Below, piece by piece: positions 38,034 to 49,831 of a DNA stretch of 64,000 nucleotides. Source of the DNA: Strongyloides papillosus. Taxonomy: Eukaryota; Nematoda; Chromadorea; Rhabditida; Strongyloididae. Location: assembly GCA_005656395.1 (NCBI GenBank), contig SRSI01000078.1:806001-870000 (forward strand), read 5' to 3'. The notes below the pieces were generated by a model, which saw only the letters and a list, made by a program, of their open reading frames with translations, was not told the DNA's origin and did not search any database. The first letter of the stretch is position 1. The number at the start of each line of letters is the position of its first letter. Both the position numbers and the translations under genes were made by a program.

Positions 38034-41000
38034 GTATCCTAGACTAATTAAGAGAGAAGTTTAAATAACTGGTAGTTAACACCAATATAAGTAAAAATAT
38101 TTTAAACTACATACTTTTATTTACAAATAATTAATAGCTTTTTGAACTTTTTTTTAATTGTTAGGCAATTTATCAATTCTTACAATGTGGCCTTAGATAT
38201 ATAAATAAATAAAAAAAATTCATTAATAAATGTACTCATACATGACATCTTAATGTAGTCATAATTATATGTTTCTCATGTTTTCTTTTAACATAAATAT
38301 GATTGAATGTTTTTTAATGTATTATAATTAATATGCAATAATCATTCAGTATCACATTTTTCAGTAATTCATAATACATTATAAAATACTGACATACACA
38401 ATAAGTACAGTATAAATTAATATAAAACAAATTTTTTATCATTAATTTACATCTAAACTTGTACATATCTTAATAATTAGATTATAATTTTTTTCTTAAT
38501 ATAATGCATATAATTTTCATTAATCCACATTATGAAACATTTATTAATATTCGAATTATTTAAGTTCTTACGCAATTAAACATCATTTAATTTCCTATTA
38601 ACATATATAATATTCAAAAATCACTATAATCTGTTTAAAGGATACCAGCATAGTGTCAGAATGGTTAAGTCAAGTACCTTAAGTATTCTTAATTAGAAAC
38701 TAAGCAGAAACAGTTATAATTTAAATCATTCACCTAATCTCCTGATATAAGGAAAATGTTTATAAACAACAGTGTGAGCCACTTCAACACCTCATGATAG
38801 GATAACGTTACTAATACCTACTGATATTAGATAATTAAGGATCTCTTAGAAATGATATACATAATATTAAGTAATGGCAATAACAACATTATTTGTTTGT
38901 AATTATGTATAAATTAATAAAGGAGGATAAAAATTATACAAAAGTAAAGTGTATTAGACGTGTGAAAACAAAATTAATTGTGGCAGTTGTAATTTGAGAA
39001 AAAAAAACGATTATGAAAAACGAACGTAATGAAGAGTGAGATGGGAAATGAATGAGGATAATGAATTTAAAATAGTTTTATGGTTATTAAATTACTTAAC
39101 ACGTCATTGCTATTCTAATTGAATTAACAGAATTTACAGTGAATTTCAAAATTTGTCATAATAATTATATTATTCAATATTATAAATCATTAGTTTTTGA
39201 TACGAAAAATGATTAATAAGTATGTAAACAATTTCAATTTAAGTAATGAAAAGAAATTAGTCATAAACATTTTTATTATTTATAATAATAAAAGAAGTAA
39301 TATAATTTAATTGCTTGTTTATCTTAAAATAATTCCTTAAATTTATTCTATCAAGACATGCATATTAAAAGAGTTTCATTGTAATTATCTTTTTTAGTGA
39401 TTTGATGTTACCGATGGAGTGACTTAAAAAGTATTCAAAATACCATTATAGATATTTTTATTTTTTTGTAGAAGAATCATTAATATGATGTTCAAATAAT
39501 TCTAAGTAGTAATTTATCTTAAAAGAAATAAATACTCAAATTATTGTAAAATAATCTTAAATGTAATAACGGCTTACTTTATTAATTATTTATTAAATAA
39601 AAATATAGCTATTATTAAAAAATATTGATAGATATATTAAGAGAAGATGGTATGAATATAAATGTATTAGAATGATTTAACGTTTATATGCATGTATCTT
39701 ATTGTCATGAATGCATATATTCAGCTGACAGGAGCAGATTATATAACTTAAACAGTAGGATTCCAGTTTACACATACAAGTAAATCGCTTTAATTATTAC
39801 AAGAACGTGTAATAAGATACTTATTTTACAAAGTTTATAGAAAATATATCACAATTCTTAATATCACAACAGAGATAATTAAATATAAACCATATTCCTG
39901 TCTTTAAATAAACTTTTAATTGTTTGTATCTTTAATACCTCGCTTATATGTTATACATAAAAAAAGCGTTGATGTAGAAGGTAAATGAGATTTTTGAAGA
40001 TATCCAATCTTATAATTTTTATAGTAAAAATCAATGTAACATTTTATTGGTCTGCAACAATTCTTCTCTGATATAAAGCAATTGCACAACACATTAATGG
40101 TACCTTTTTAAATCATTTATCTTATAACTTTATTAAAATTTCCTCCTTTACCAACTTTAAATAAATCAAGTAAAAAGTTTTTAATGTAAATTTTATGGTC
40201 ATAAGGTATTAAAATACATTTTTAATTTTACCTTCAACGGTGAATTTTAATTTTTAAATTACATAAAATCCCCTTTAAATGGTTTGAATTTAAGAAAAAA
40301 CGTATGTATGATTATGCATAAAGTTCTCATAAAATTATGTATTGATACTATTATTTATTTATTGTAAACACTTTTTTCTAAGATTTGAAGAAGTTCGCCT
40401 TATACAGCTTGACCAAAATCAAAAAAGTTTTATTTTTAGCGTATTGTTGTAAGAACGCAACCAATATTGTTGCAATTTATAAATTAAAATAAAATTAAAG
40501 ATTTTTAGAACTGACAAATTCTTCCGATGCACTCTAATTAACTAATAAAAAACAAAAATTATTAAAAATAATAAATTAACCAACATTAAAGTACATTCTT
40601 CACCATTCGAACTACAAAATAAAACATTAATACATGAATATGAATAATTGCATTTATAATTTATCCAAAAATTAAATATTGTTTAGTAAATAAAATTGGT
40701 TGTACAACGTTTATGAGATATCAACAAAAAATTTTTAGATGTTTTTTTAACCATTTTTCCATAAACAAAACACAAAAATATGTTTTAATATTAAATATAT
40801 TATAATAATTTATTATTCCTTAAATTGTTTTATTGTTTATAGTATCATTTTTAATGCTTTCATAAATGATATGAAATATTTTTTATTTTTCAATTTGTAA
40901 AGATATGATTACATTACATTTTGAAAATATTCATAAAATTTTTTTGTTTTACATAAGATGAATCGTATGTAAAAAAAACAGAATTGTTTTGTCAAATTCT

Positions 41001-42128
41001 TCTTTAAAGATGTAAAATTTAGATAAATCAACGAAGATAACATAAGATGTCAAACTTTAAAAATATTTCTAATTTTTACAAGAAAAATGTTTAAAACTTC
41101 TCCTTAACTCAACTTTCTTTAACCCTTGAAGATGTGGTTTTAAATGAGGACGACTAAAATATTGTAGTAAAATTTTTTAACTTCTAATTATATTAATATG
41201 TATATCCTGCTTTTTGTCAAGGATTTTTAACAATTTATAGTAGTCAAGAAGAAAGAGTTTTTATAATCCGCAACAGATAGTTACCTTTAAAAACATATAG
41301 TTATACGTTTTATTTATTTTGACTTACTGATATACCGTTTAATTGTTTTAATAATTTATATAACACCATTGTTATGATGTATAAAAAATATAATTTAATT
41401 AATGTTTAGTTTTATATGACAATTACATAAAAGAAGATGATAGATGTTGTAAATAGCGATTAATGTATTTAGAAATAAAATTATGTTCTAAAAATTATAT
41501 TACTTCTTTTAATTGGCGTTAATTTTTTTTATCTTACCTTCCTTATATAATAGTTTGTTCATTTTAAAACAGATTAATTTTATTATAATGTATGTTTTGG
41601 CATTTGAAGTACACTCTAATCACATACATAATGAACATGAAATGACTAGTGCAATTTTTCAGTAAAGTTTATAAACATTTTTTAATTTTTCAAGGTAATC
41701 TATTTTTTTTTCGACAATTTAGTTATTTTATCTTGTAGAGCATTTAATGTACTTTATTTTGATATATTTTTTTATTTAAAATATTAATTTTATCAATGGA
41801 AAATTGAGAGAAATGTTTTTTAAAATGTGAGATTTTTGTACTATAAATAGTACTAAGATCTGTAAATGACTGATCTACCCCCTTTCTATCATTTAGATAT
41901 TTTTGATTTTATTATTAAAACTAAAAGAATATTAATTGAAAGAAGTAGAAAAGCATTTATTATAACAAAAAATATATGTAAAATTATTTTTTTAGAAATA
42001 GTATTATAAATTCAGATTATTTCATAATATGTTCACACACATATTTCATGGTACTTGATTACTATTTATAATTCAATTATTTATGACTCATATATTAAAT
42101 ATAATTTATTAAAAAAGGCATTTATAGA
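38034..42128. other. Gene-free AT-rich spacer
   Basis: About 4.1 kb with no open frame of note. A tRNA-like opening near 38660 was examined and rejected. Confidence 0.6.
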
Positions 42129-43090
42129 ATCAAAGTTATGAATTTTCTTAAGATTGGATCGGATAAATATTACTGCATAGATGGAACTGGTTCAATTTCT
42201 AGTCTCACTCTATAAGAAGTTTTCCTTATGAAAAATCCAAGAATCCATGAAATTTCAAATGTATGTTAAAAATACTTTGTTTTTCCTTTTTTAATACAAA
42301 TTTAAGATTGATTATCATTTAGAGAAAATGAAGAGCCGTAGATTCAAAAAAAAAGTTCCACAATACTTTTATTAACATCTTTTGCTTTTCTTTAAGGTAA
42401 TTTTCACTTTCATGATAAAGAAAAACACCGTAGACTGGCATGAAACAATAAAAAATTATTTGAATGTCCACCATTACTTGTAACTCCTCAATTTATTTTT
42501 ACAACGGGAACAAATAGTCCAAGAAAAATATGTGGGATTTTTTAGACAAAAAACGAGCCAACTAATGCTTGGTTTAAAAATAATAGTGAAATTGTTGAAA
42601 ACGATCAATATAAATTTGATTGTGAGAAAGAAGATAATGGAAATTATGTTGTTTCAATAACCATAGATAATTATGAATACTTAGAAAAAGAGAAACCAAT
42701 TTTTAAGTGCTTAGTGAATGATTCTGTTGGTGTTAATGAAGTTACTTTCAAAATTTAGTTTAATAAAAAATATAGGACACCAATTTATACTAGATTGTCA
42801 CAATTTTTTTAAAAAAATTAAAAGATGGTACCAGAAATGTTCTTATCAAAGTTTTTTACTATCCTGAATTTCAGCCTTTTATTGTATGGAGTAATAGTGG
42901 TAAAGAAATATTTTACAATTACAATGGCATTCGCACTATTCATAATAAAAAATTTAAAGACATTTATGGTTATCAATGTGATTTTGAAATTCCAAACTTT
43001 ACTAAGAATGATTTCGGCACTTATTATTTTTATTTAATTATCAGATACGGATATGAAGTTTTTACAGTTAAGCTTAGTAATAAAGTGTAA
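42129..43090 (+). pseudogene. Remains of an immunoglobulin-repeat gene
   Basis: Three in-frame fragments read as I-set Ig domains. 42129-42215 gives KIGSDKYYCIDGTGSISSLT, the F-G strands with the YxC motif. 42468-42758 gives PPLLVTPQFIF, a cysteine in KICG, then after an in-frame TAG (42543) PTNAWFKNNSE, YVVSITID and IFKCLVND. 42836-43090 gives FIVWSNSGKEI and FTKNDFGTYYFYL. Each fragment ends in its own stop, and the pieces are joined by non-coding gaps without clear splice sites, except that TTTTTTAG precedes 42546. This looks like a dead fragment of a giant muscle-type or secreted Ig protein. An unrecognised working gene with unusual introns is less likely. Confidence 0.65.
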
Positions 43091-44305
43091 ATAGCTTTTC
43101 AAATAATCCAAATTGATTTCTTATCTAATTATACTTTCATTGGCAGCTATTTATCACTAAAAATTATCAACATTTATATATAATGGATTTAAAGTTATTC
43201 TTTTTTTAAAGTTAGCTATTAATTTTATTAAACGTTTGTGTAAAAATAAATTTAATGCGTTTTAATTCACTTTTATATAACAATCTTAAAAAAAACCACG
43301 AAATATTTACACAAAATGTCGCCCTTACGTTTAATTAATAATTTATGGTATAGTTCATAAGACTTATTGTCAACTGTGTTTTTGAGATTATTAAAAAAGA
43401 GGTTAAACTTTTATCATTAAAAAAATTAGTTTTAAAAGCTACAAAATGATTATAATATAGCATCTGTGTCTCATGAACCAACCAAACTATATTTTATACC
43501 TAATTTATCATTATCTACCATTTAAAATGCAAATCTTTTAAATAAAATATGTTAAACTAATCTTTACAATATGGATGTTATTATGAAATTCTAAACAATT
43601 ATATTTGATACTTCAAATATCATATTTTTATCGAATATACTAATGTAACCTTTTTTATTTTGCTAATTATTAAAGAATATTAAATTTCATTAATAATATG
43701 TACAAAAGTTCAGGAATATTTCTTTAATTACAATTATAATCTCTACTTTATAAGTGTAAATTAAAAGATTTGATAAATTTTAAAAGATCAGCTGGTAGTA
43801 ACGAAAGTTATTAATATTTAACAGATCTTAAACTTTCGTCTATGAGTTGGCATTGTAGTATGTAAATAAAATCGCATATCCATCAAAATTTTTATCGGTT
43901 TGTTAGTAACAGGTGCCTCATTTTTATATTACTAATTTAATACTAAAATTATTTTATTTCTGTTTCTAGGATAATTTAAAATTATAAAACTTTATATTCA
44001 CCAACAATTAATGTGTAATCAGAACCACATATTGATACATTAGGGTCATATGCCAAATATTATATCTTTATTCTTTGTTGAAGAAAGATATCCGAATAAC
44101 TATTACTTATTTATTAAATTTAATAAAATATTTCCAGAATAACCATAAAGATTATAATAATTACCAACATATTTGTAAAATTATAGTTATCTTTTAGTTA
44201 CAAAAATATCTATTTATAATTAATTCTTTAGTTAAACTATCTTAATAACATTCCTACTATACACTTTCTTTTAATTATATTTTTATTGGTAAAATTAAAC
44301 ATAAA
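43091..44305. other. Spacer upstream of the coiled-coil gene
   Basis: AT-rich, no exon seen. It probably contains the promoter of the downstream gene. Confidence 0.5.
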
Positions 44306-47300
44306 ATGGTTGAAGACTCACAATTGATACAACAAATAATTTCAAGGTATACCTATTATTGATAACTTCTTATATAGGTTTCATTATAGATACGAAACTG
44401 AGGAGGAGGAATTTTTAAGGGAAATTGAGTCTATGCAACAATGTATAAATACAGACACTTCTGATGATATGCCTGATGAAAGTCCTGTATTAGGTAAATG
44501 TTTCACAAAATTTCTATAAATATTTGTTTAAAACTGTAGGTACATTGTGTAGTTTGGTAGGAGAGATAGGGCAATTAAGGAAAGAAAATAGAAAATTACG
44601 AAAAAAAATTCTCGAGAATAGTGGTTCATCGAACGAGAATACTTCTAACGAAAGGCATGGTGTTGTATTTAATGTAGGATCATTAATAGAAAATAAAAAA
44701 AAACATACGTCATCGAAACCTTTTTTAAACTATAGAAAAGTTTTAAGCGGTAATGAGATAAGAACAGGTGCTCGAGAACGATTGTGTAGTCCAACAAAAA
44801 AGGTAATAGAATATTATTTTTTAATAAATTTTTTCTTTAGGAATCATTAACGACAAGTTCATATTCAACAGACTATTCTATTGATAATACCACAAGATAC
44901 CCACGAACAAAAGTTCCACCTCTTGTTTTACCAGAATTATCTGATTCTGAGGAGGAACATTCAGTATTTACTGAAGTTAATCTTCCAGCTGATGACAATA
45001 ATTTAGATAAGAATAGTTTAAGTGGTAATCAAGATAATATGGATTCTCATATCTTAAGACCACGTCGTTCTATGATGAGAAGGCTTCATGTCATGAATCA
45101 TCACAATTCAGATCACATAAGTCCTTCAAGTGTATCAGCAAGTTCATCTATTGAACCACCAGATACTATGTCCTCGAGTAGGGCGAGTTTTCTTGAACTT
45201 ATTGGTATAAAACGTAAGAATGACCGAAATAGAATGTCAATGCCAATACCAACTAATATCAATTTATCATCATTGCTAAATAAAAAACAAAGAAAAAGAA
45301 AAATTAGTGAAAATGAACAATTTGATGCTTCAAGTGGAAGTAGTATTGAGAAAAGTAAATCAAAAATAACATTTAAAGGTAAGAATGATGTTAAAGAGTT
45401 AATTAGGAGGTCAATGATAAAACCGAATTTGGCAAAGTCATGTAAAAGTTTATTCGAGAAACATACAAGAACACAACGGTTCTTTGATGAGAGTGAAGAA
45501 GAAACTGTATATAGAAATAGGAAACAACGACCTAAAAGCGTCGTTTACTTAGAAACAAGTAACAGCGTCTTTCCAAGTTCGAGAATTCAAAAGAAGACTG
45601 ATAGTTATAAGAATTTACTTAGTAGTAGAGATGTATCTGAAGAAAGTAGACATTCAATAATTGATTGGCAATGTCTTCAAAATGAAAATACTAATTTGAG
45701 GACAGAAGTTAAGACATTAAAAACTTTTAGCTCCAAAGTTGCTAATGAACTTAAAGATAAAAATAGAGCTTTCAATAATTTAGAAGCAAAATATATATCA
45801 CTTGAGAAAGAGGTAAGTTTAAAGAAGTGATAAAGGTAATTATAACTAATTTTAAAGGCTACAAAATGGAAGGAAAAATGTCAGTTTAATGAAATATTAG
45901 ATAAATTAACATTAAATGATAGATTCAACAAATCACAACTTGAGATGTTTGGAAATATCGAGAAGAAACTGAATGATTTTGAGAACGATTTTAAGAATAT
46001 CAAGGAAGAGTATATGAAGAATCAACAATTATTATTAAACAATAATATAAGAGATCAAAATGCATATCAAGCTTGCTTAAAGCAAGTTGAACGTTTACAA
46101 AAAGAAAATTTCGACCTTCTTCAACTTCATGCTTCAGGATTAGACTTATCAACATCCAGCGAATATGTTAAAAAAATAATTGAAATGATGCCATCATATG
46201 ATGCTCTGTACTCATTTGCAATGAGAATATCCTCAAAGGTAAGAATAATAAAAAAAATTATTTTTTGCATAATTTTAGTTAACGAACCTACGAAAACTTC
46301 TGCTAGAAAAATGTACGAACTTGAATAATAATGAATTAGAGATGCTCCATCTCCAAACCACTCTACTCCTTACACATGCCCAGATGGAGAGGCAAAAAAT
46401 AATGCTAAATAATAATGAAAAGGAACCAAAAAATATTAAACTTAAAAAATCAAACTCTTTCCATGGTGATTCATTTATCTCAAGATCGTATAATTCTGAT
46501 TTAAATTTCTATCTTCCATTTAAACTCCATGGTAATCGTGTGGAACAATATAAAAAAGCTGTTAAACATTCAAAAGATATTATTGTTAATACAAATGAAC
46601 AAAATATTGAGGCTGAATTTTTGAGGCTGTTTGATTGTGCTAGATGTGTTGTGAAACCATATGAAAATATTGTTGACAGAAAAGAATCTCCATACTTTGT
46701 TAGAAATAACACACAAAACATTATTATGTATAGGAATGGAAAAGACGTAAAAATCAGTCCACAAAACTCGCCAAAAATTGTCGAACGACACAAAATGTTA
46801 AATTTAAATAAAATTCATTTCAAGAACCCTGATGCAGTGGAGAGAAATAACATGACCAATGAAATTTCTTTAAATTTAAATACCAATACTGGAAGTATTT
46901 CAAGTAGAAGACCAATTAGTTTAATTGATATGAAGGAAAAGAAGACTCTTTCCACTCATAAAAAGACAAATTCAAATGAAGACGAACTCTTGAATCAATC
47001 AAAACCACCAACACAAACCTTAATAGATTATATATCTCCAATATCAACACCAATACAAAGTAAAAAGATATACTCATCAACAATTATCACTGAAAACCAG
47101 ATAACAGGAAGTAAGCAAGTTGAAAGGAAACTTGTAAAACAAAAATCACTGCAACAACCAATAATTGGTACATCTTCTCCAGTATTAGGTAGAACCATAA
47201 TTACAAAATCCTATATAACAGAACCATCTGAGTATAATGCTTTAAAAACGCGATTAGAAACAATTGGAAACAATCAAAAAGATTACAATTTCCAAATACC

Positions 47301-47871
47301 TCCAAAACACACTACCTCCCAGCAATCAACACAAAAAAATATCATTCAATTAAATAATTCTTACAATTCAAGACACAACTATCAAAATTCAAGCACACCT
47401 AGTATGATTCCTACCTCGCCCTCCATCCGTCGTTCACACATAATATCAATCAAAAAACCATCAAAAAATATTGAAAAACAGCAAAATAATCTTTCTCAAA
47501 ATTCATATTTGTTATCTCAAATATCATCAGTAAAAAAATTTAACCACTTGTCAAATTTAGCATCATCTGGTATACCAAAAAAAGTACCCTCAACGAATAA
47601 TCTTTCACACAATCACACAACAATGAAGGATGAATCAGAATATACAAATTCTCCAATAAACAATGTTCGTAATTCAATCGCAAAAATAAATGCCATTGTT
47701 AAACAATACCAACATGTAGATAGCAATTCATCGAAGAATCATCCTTCAAATTCATGTGAAAATAAAAAACAACAAAACAAGGGAAATGATGAGTCACAAC
47801 ATTTTGAGAAAGTTGCTAAACGAGCCGGAACATCGTGGTTGAGTCGGCTAAGGCCAACAACGAAAAAATAA
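44306..47871 (+). CDS. Large coiled-coil protein of unknown function
   Basis: Six exons, 44306-44346, 44390-44493, 44540-44802, 44841-45812, 45858-46238 and 46279-47871, join in phase to give 1117 residues. All introns are 38-46 nt. An alternative in-frame acceptor at 44377 would shorten the first intron to 31 nt. The N terminus is acidic (YETEEEEFLREIESM). A first short coil lies about residues 49-75 (LVGEIGQLRKENRKLRKKIL). A Ser/Arg-rich region follows (about 80-400). A long coiled coil spans about 412-650, with VERLQKENFDLLQLHASGLD inside it. The last 450 residues are Ser, Asn, Thr and Gln rich and end WLSRLRPTTKK. There is no signal peptide, membrane helix or enzyme motif. The architecture suggests a cytoskeletal or scaffold protein. 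I cannot name a family. The gene is convergent with the hexokinase-like gene, 476 bp away. Confidence 0.85.
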
Positions 47872-48347
47872 AACGAATTTTAAAAGTAATAATATTTTTT
47901 TTAATAATTTTATATAGTAAAATTTTTAGTTATCAACTATATAATTTATTGTTTAAATGTTATAATAAATAAATATGTATACATTTAATTTTTTAAAAAT
48001 TGAGCACCAAACAAAAAATATGTTTAAAATAAGTTAAATATTTTTTTATGAAAGATCAAAATTTGCAATAAAAAATAATAATAAAGTTACAATAAAAAGC
48101 ATTCAAGTATTTTTATGATGAAAGTTTACTACAATATTAAATGAAAAAACAAAAGATATCATATTATCATAAGTAAAATTATGGACATGTTCTGTAAATT
48201 TTGTTTTCATTAATATTGTAAATATATTATCTCTATATAGAAATGGTAAGCAGCCAAAGAAGCATACTTTTGTAGTTTGCAAAGGAGTAATTCTTTATAT
48301 GGTAAAAAAAGAGCTTCTCATAAATATTCATTTTCTCCTTATTATTA
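47872..48347. other. Shared 3' spacer of two convergent genes
   Basis: AT-rich, with AATAAA hexamers downstream of 47871 (for example near 47965) that may serve the + strand gene. No further gene seen. Confidence 0.5.
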
Positions 48348-49831
48348 TTACAATTTAAGCTTTTCCGTTACTGCAGCAATTAGAGCAGCTCCTCTGGCTG
48401 AACCCTCCTCTGCTGGAACTAATTGCCATTCTACTGATGGATCAACAAGATCACGAAGTTTTTTCTCTAACAACTTATCATAGGTTGGATGGAATTGAAT
48501 TAGTGCACCACCAACACCGATCATTATTTTTTTGGTTTCAAGATGACGTAATAAAGCATTTATAGCTAAAAAATTTATTAAATATATTAAATATTATTTT
48601 TCTTACCTGCTGCAACAATAGCTGCAGATCTAGCTGAAACAACATGGCAAACTTCACGAATAATGGCATAATCTGAGGTACCATGTGTTGATACCTCCAA
48701 CTCTTCACATATTCTTCGACAATTCTTATAAACACCTTCAGGTTCTCCTAAAATTTCAGAGATATATTTTGTTGGAAATGATTCAGGTGTATCTAGTTTC
48801 TCTACTGGCATTCCATTAAAAAGTAATCTATCAAGGATTAATTGAGACAATACGCCACGAACAAGTTCCCCTAAATACAATGCTCCAGTAAGTTTATCAA
48901 TAATTTGTTTTCCTTGGTGAACAGATTGATTATCAATATCACGATCAAATTGTGTGAGAATATCATTTAATTCACCTTTTGCTCCAAATTCCTCCCATTC
49001 AGTGACAATAACCATTTTATCATGATCATAATTAGCACTTTTTGCATCAAATTTCTCAATTTTTTTAACATCTTCAAGGTAGGATGAATTACAACCATAA
49101 CCAATGACAACACCAAGAATACATTCTGGACCGTATTTATGTGCTGCAGCTGCTAATTGTCCAACAGTATCATTCATTACAGCTTTAATACGACCTTGTG
49201 TTTCGAGATTTAATTCAAGCGCCTCCTCAAGGAGTTGTACAACATCCTTCTGAAGGCAATCCTTAATGTCAAAACCTTTCGTCCACCACAATAATCTGGC
49301 AGAACGAATTGACAGTAATTCACATGGGTATGAGAAAACAAAACCAATAGGAAGGTTTGTACTTTCAAGATTGAATTCTCTTAAAAATTTTTGGAGACAA
49401 TTTACTATAAAATTGAATAATTGATCTCCTGTTCCTTTCATAACGCTTTGAGACACCATAAAATTACAGCTAACTGCTACTGGATCAGCCTTATTTCCAG
49501 AGAGAGTTAACAGCATGATTCTCAAATTTTTACCGCTGAGATCAATTGCGACATACTCTCCTACTTCTACAAATCAATATATTAGGTATTAAATATAATA
49601 ATTTTTTGTTTTTGTCAAGATAAAAGGAATTAAAAAAGTATATATACCTGATCCATCCGGTAAAGCAGGAACATAGGATGGTAACATAGCAATTGAGCTT
49701 TTCTCAGATCCATATTTGAGACCTAAATCAAATTCCTTTTGAATATCATCTGAAATCTTTTGCAAACGAAAATCATCAATATGAAAGGAAGCCAAAATTT
49801 TTTGAACGTCTTCGTTCCAAATAACTGCCAT
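48348..49831 (-). CDS. Hexokinase-family protein with altered ATP-binding loops
   Basis: Three exons, 49831-49648, 49566-48607 and 48565-48348, join in phase to give 453 residues, the size of a 50-kDa hexokinase. ATG 49831 is the first in frame. Hexokinase landmarks in order: MLPSYVPALPDGS, AIDLSGKNLRI (70 region), FSYPCE, WWTKGFDI, NDTVG (Asn193, Asp194), IGYGCN (217-221), TEWEEFG, GKQIIDKLTGALYLGELVR, VGGALIQFHP (399 region) and EEGSARGAAL. The catalytic Asp194 and the sugar contacts Thr157, Lys158, Asn193, Asn221 and Glu251 are kept. The three nucleotide loops differ from consensus: GGTN is SGKN, GTGxN is GYGCN and VDG is VGG. It may be a weak or non-catalytic hexokinase. The family call is firm; activity is uncertain. 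Confidence 0.92.

Noticed and set aside
38655..38730. tRNA-like start (GTCAGAATGGTTAAGTC) resembling a Ser/Leu tRNA A box
   Set aside because: No B box of the GGTTCRANTCC type follows and no cloverleaf arms pair.
44347..44377. Alternative first intron of 31 nt in the coiled-coil gene
   Set aside because: It is in frame, but shorter than every other intron in the gene; the acceptor at 44389 gives 43 nt.
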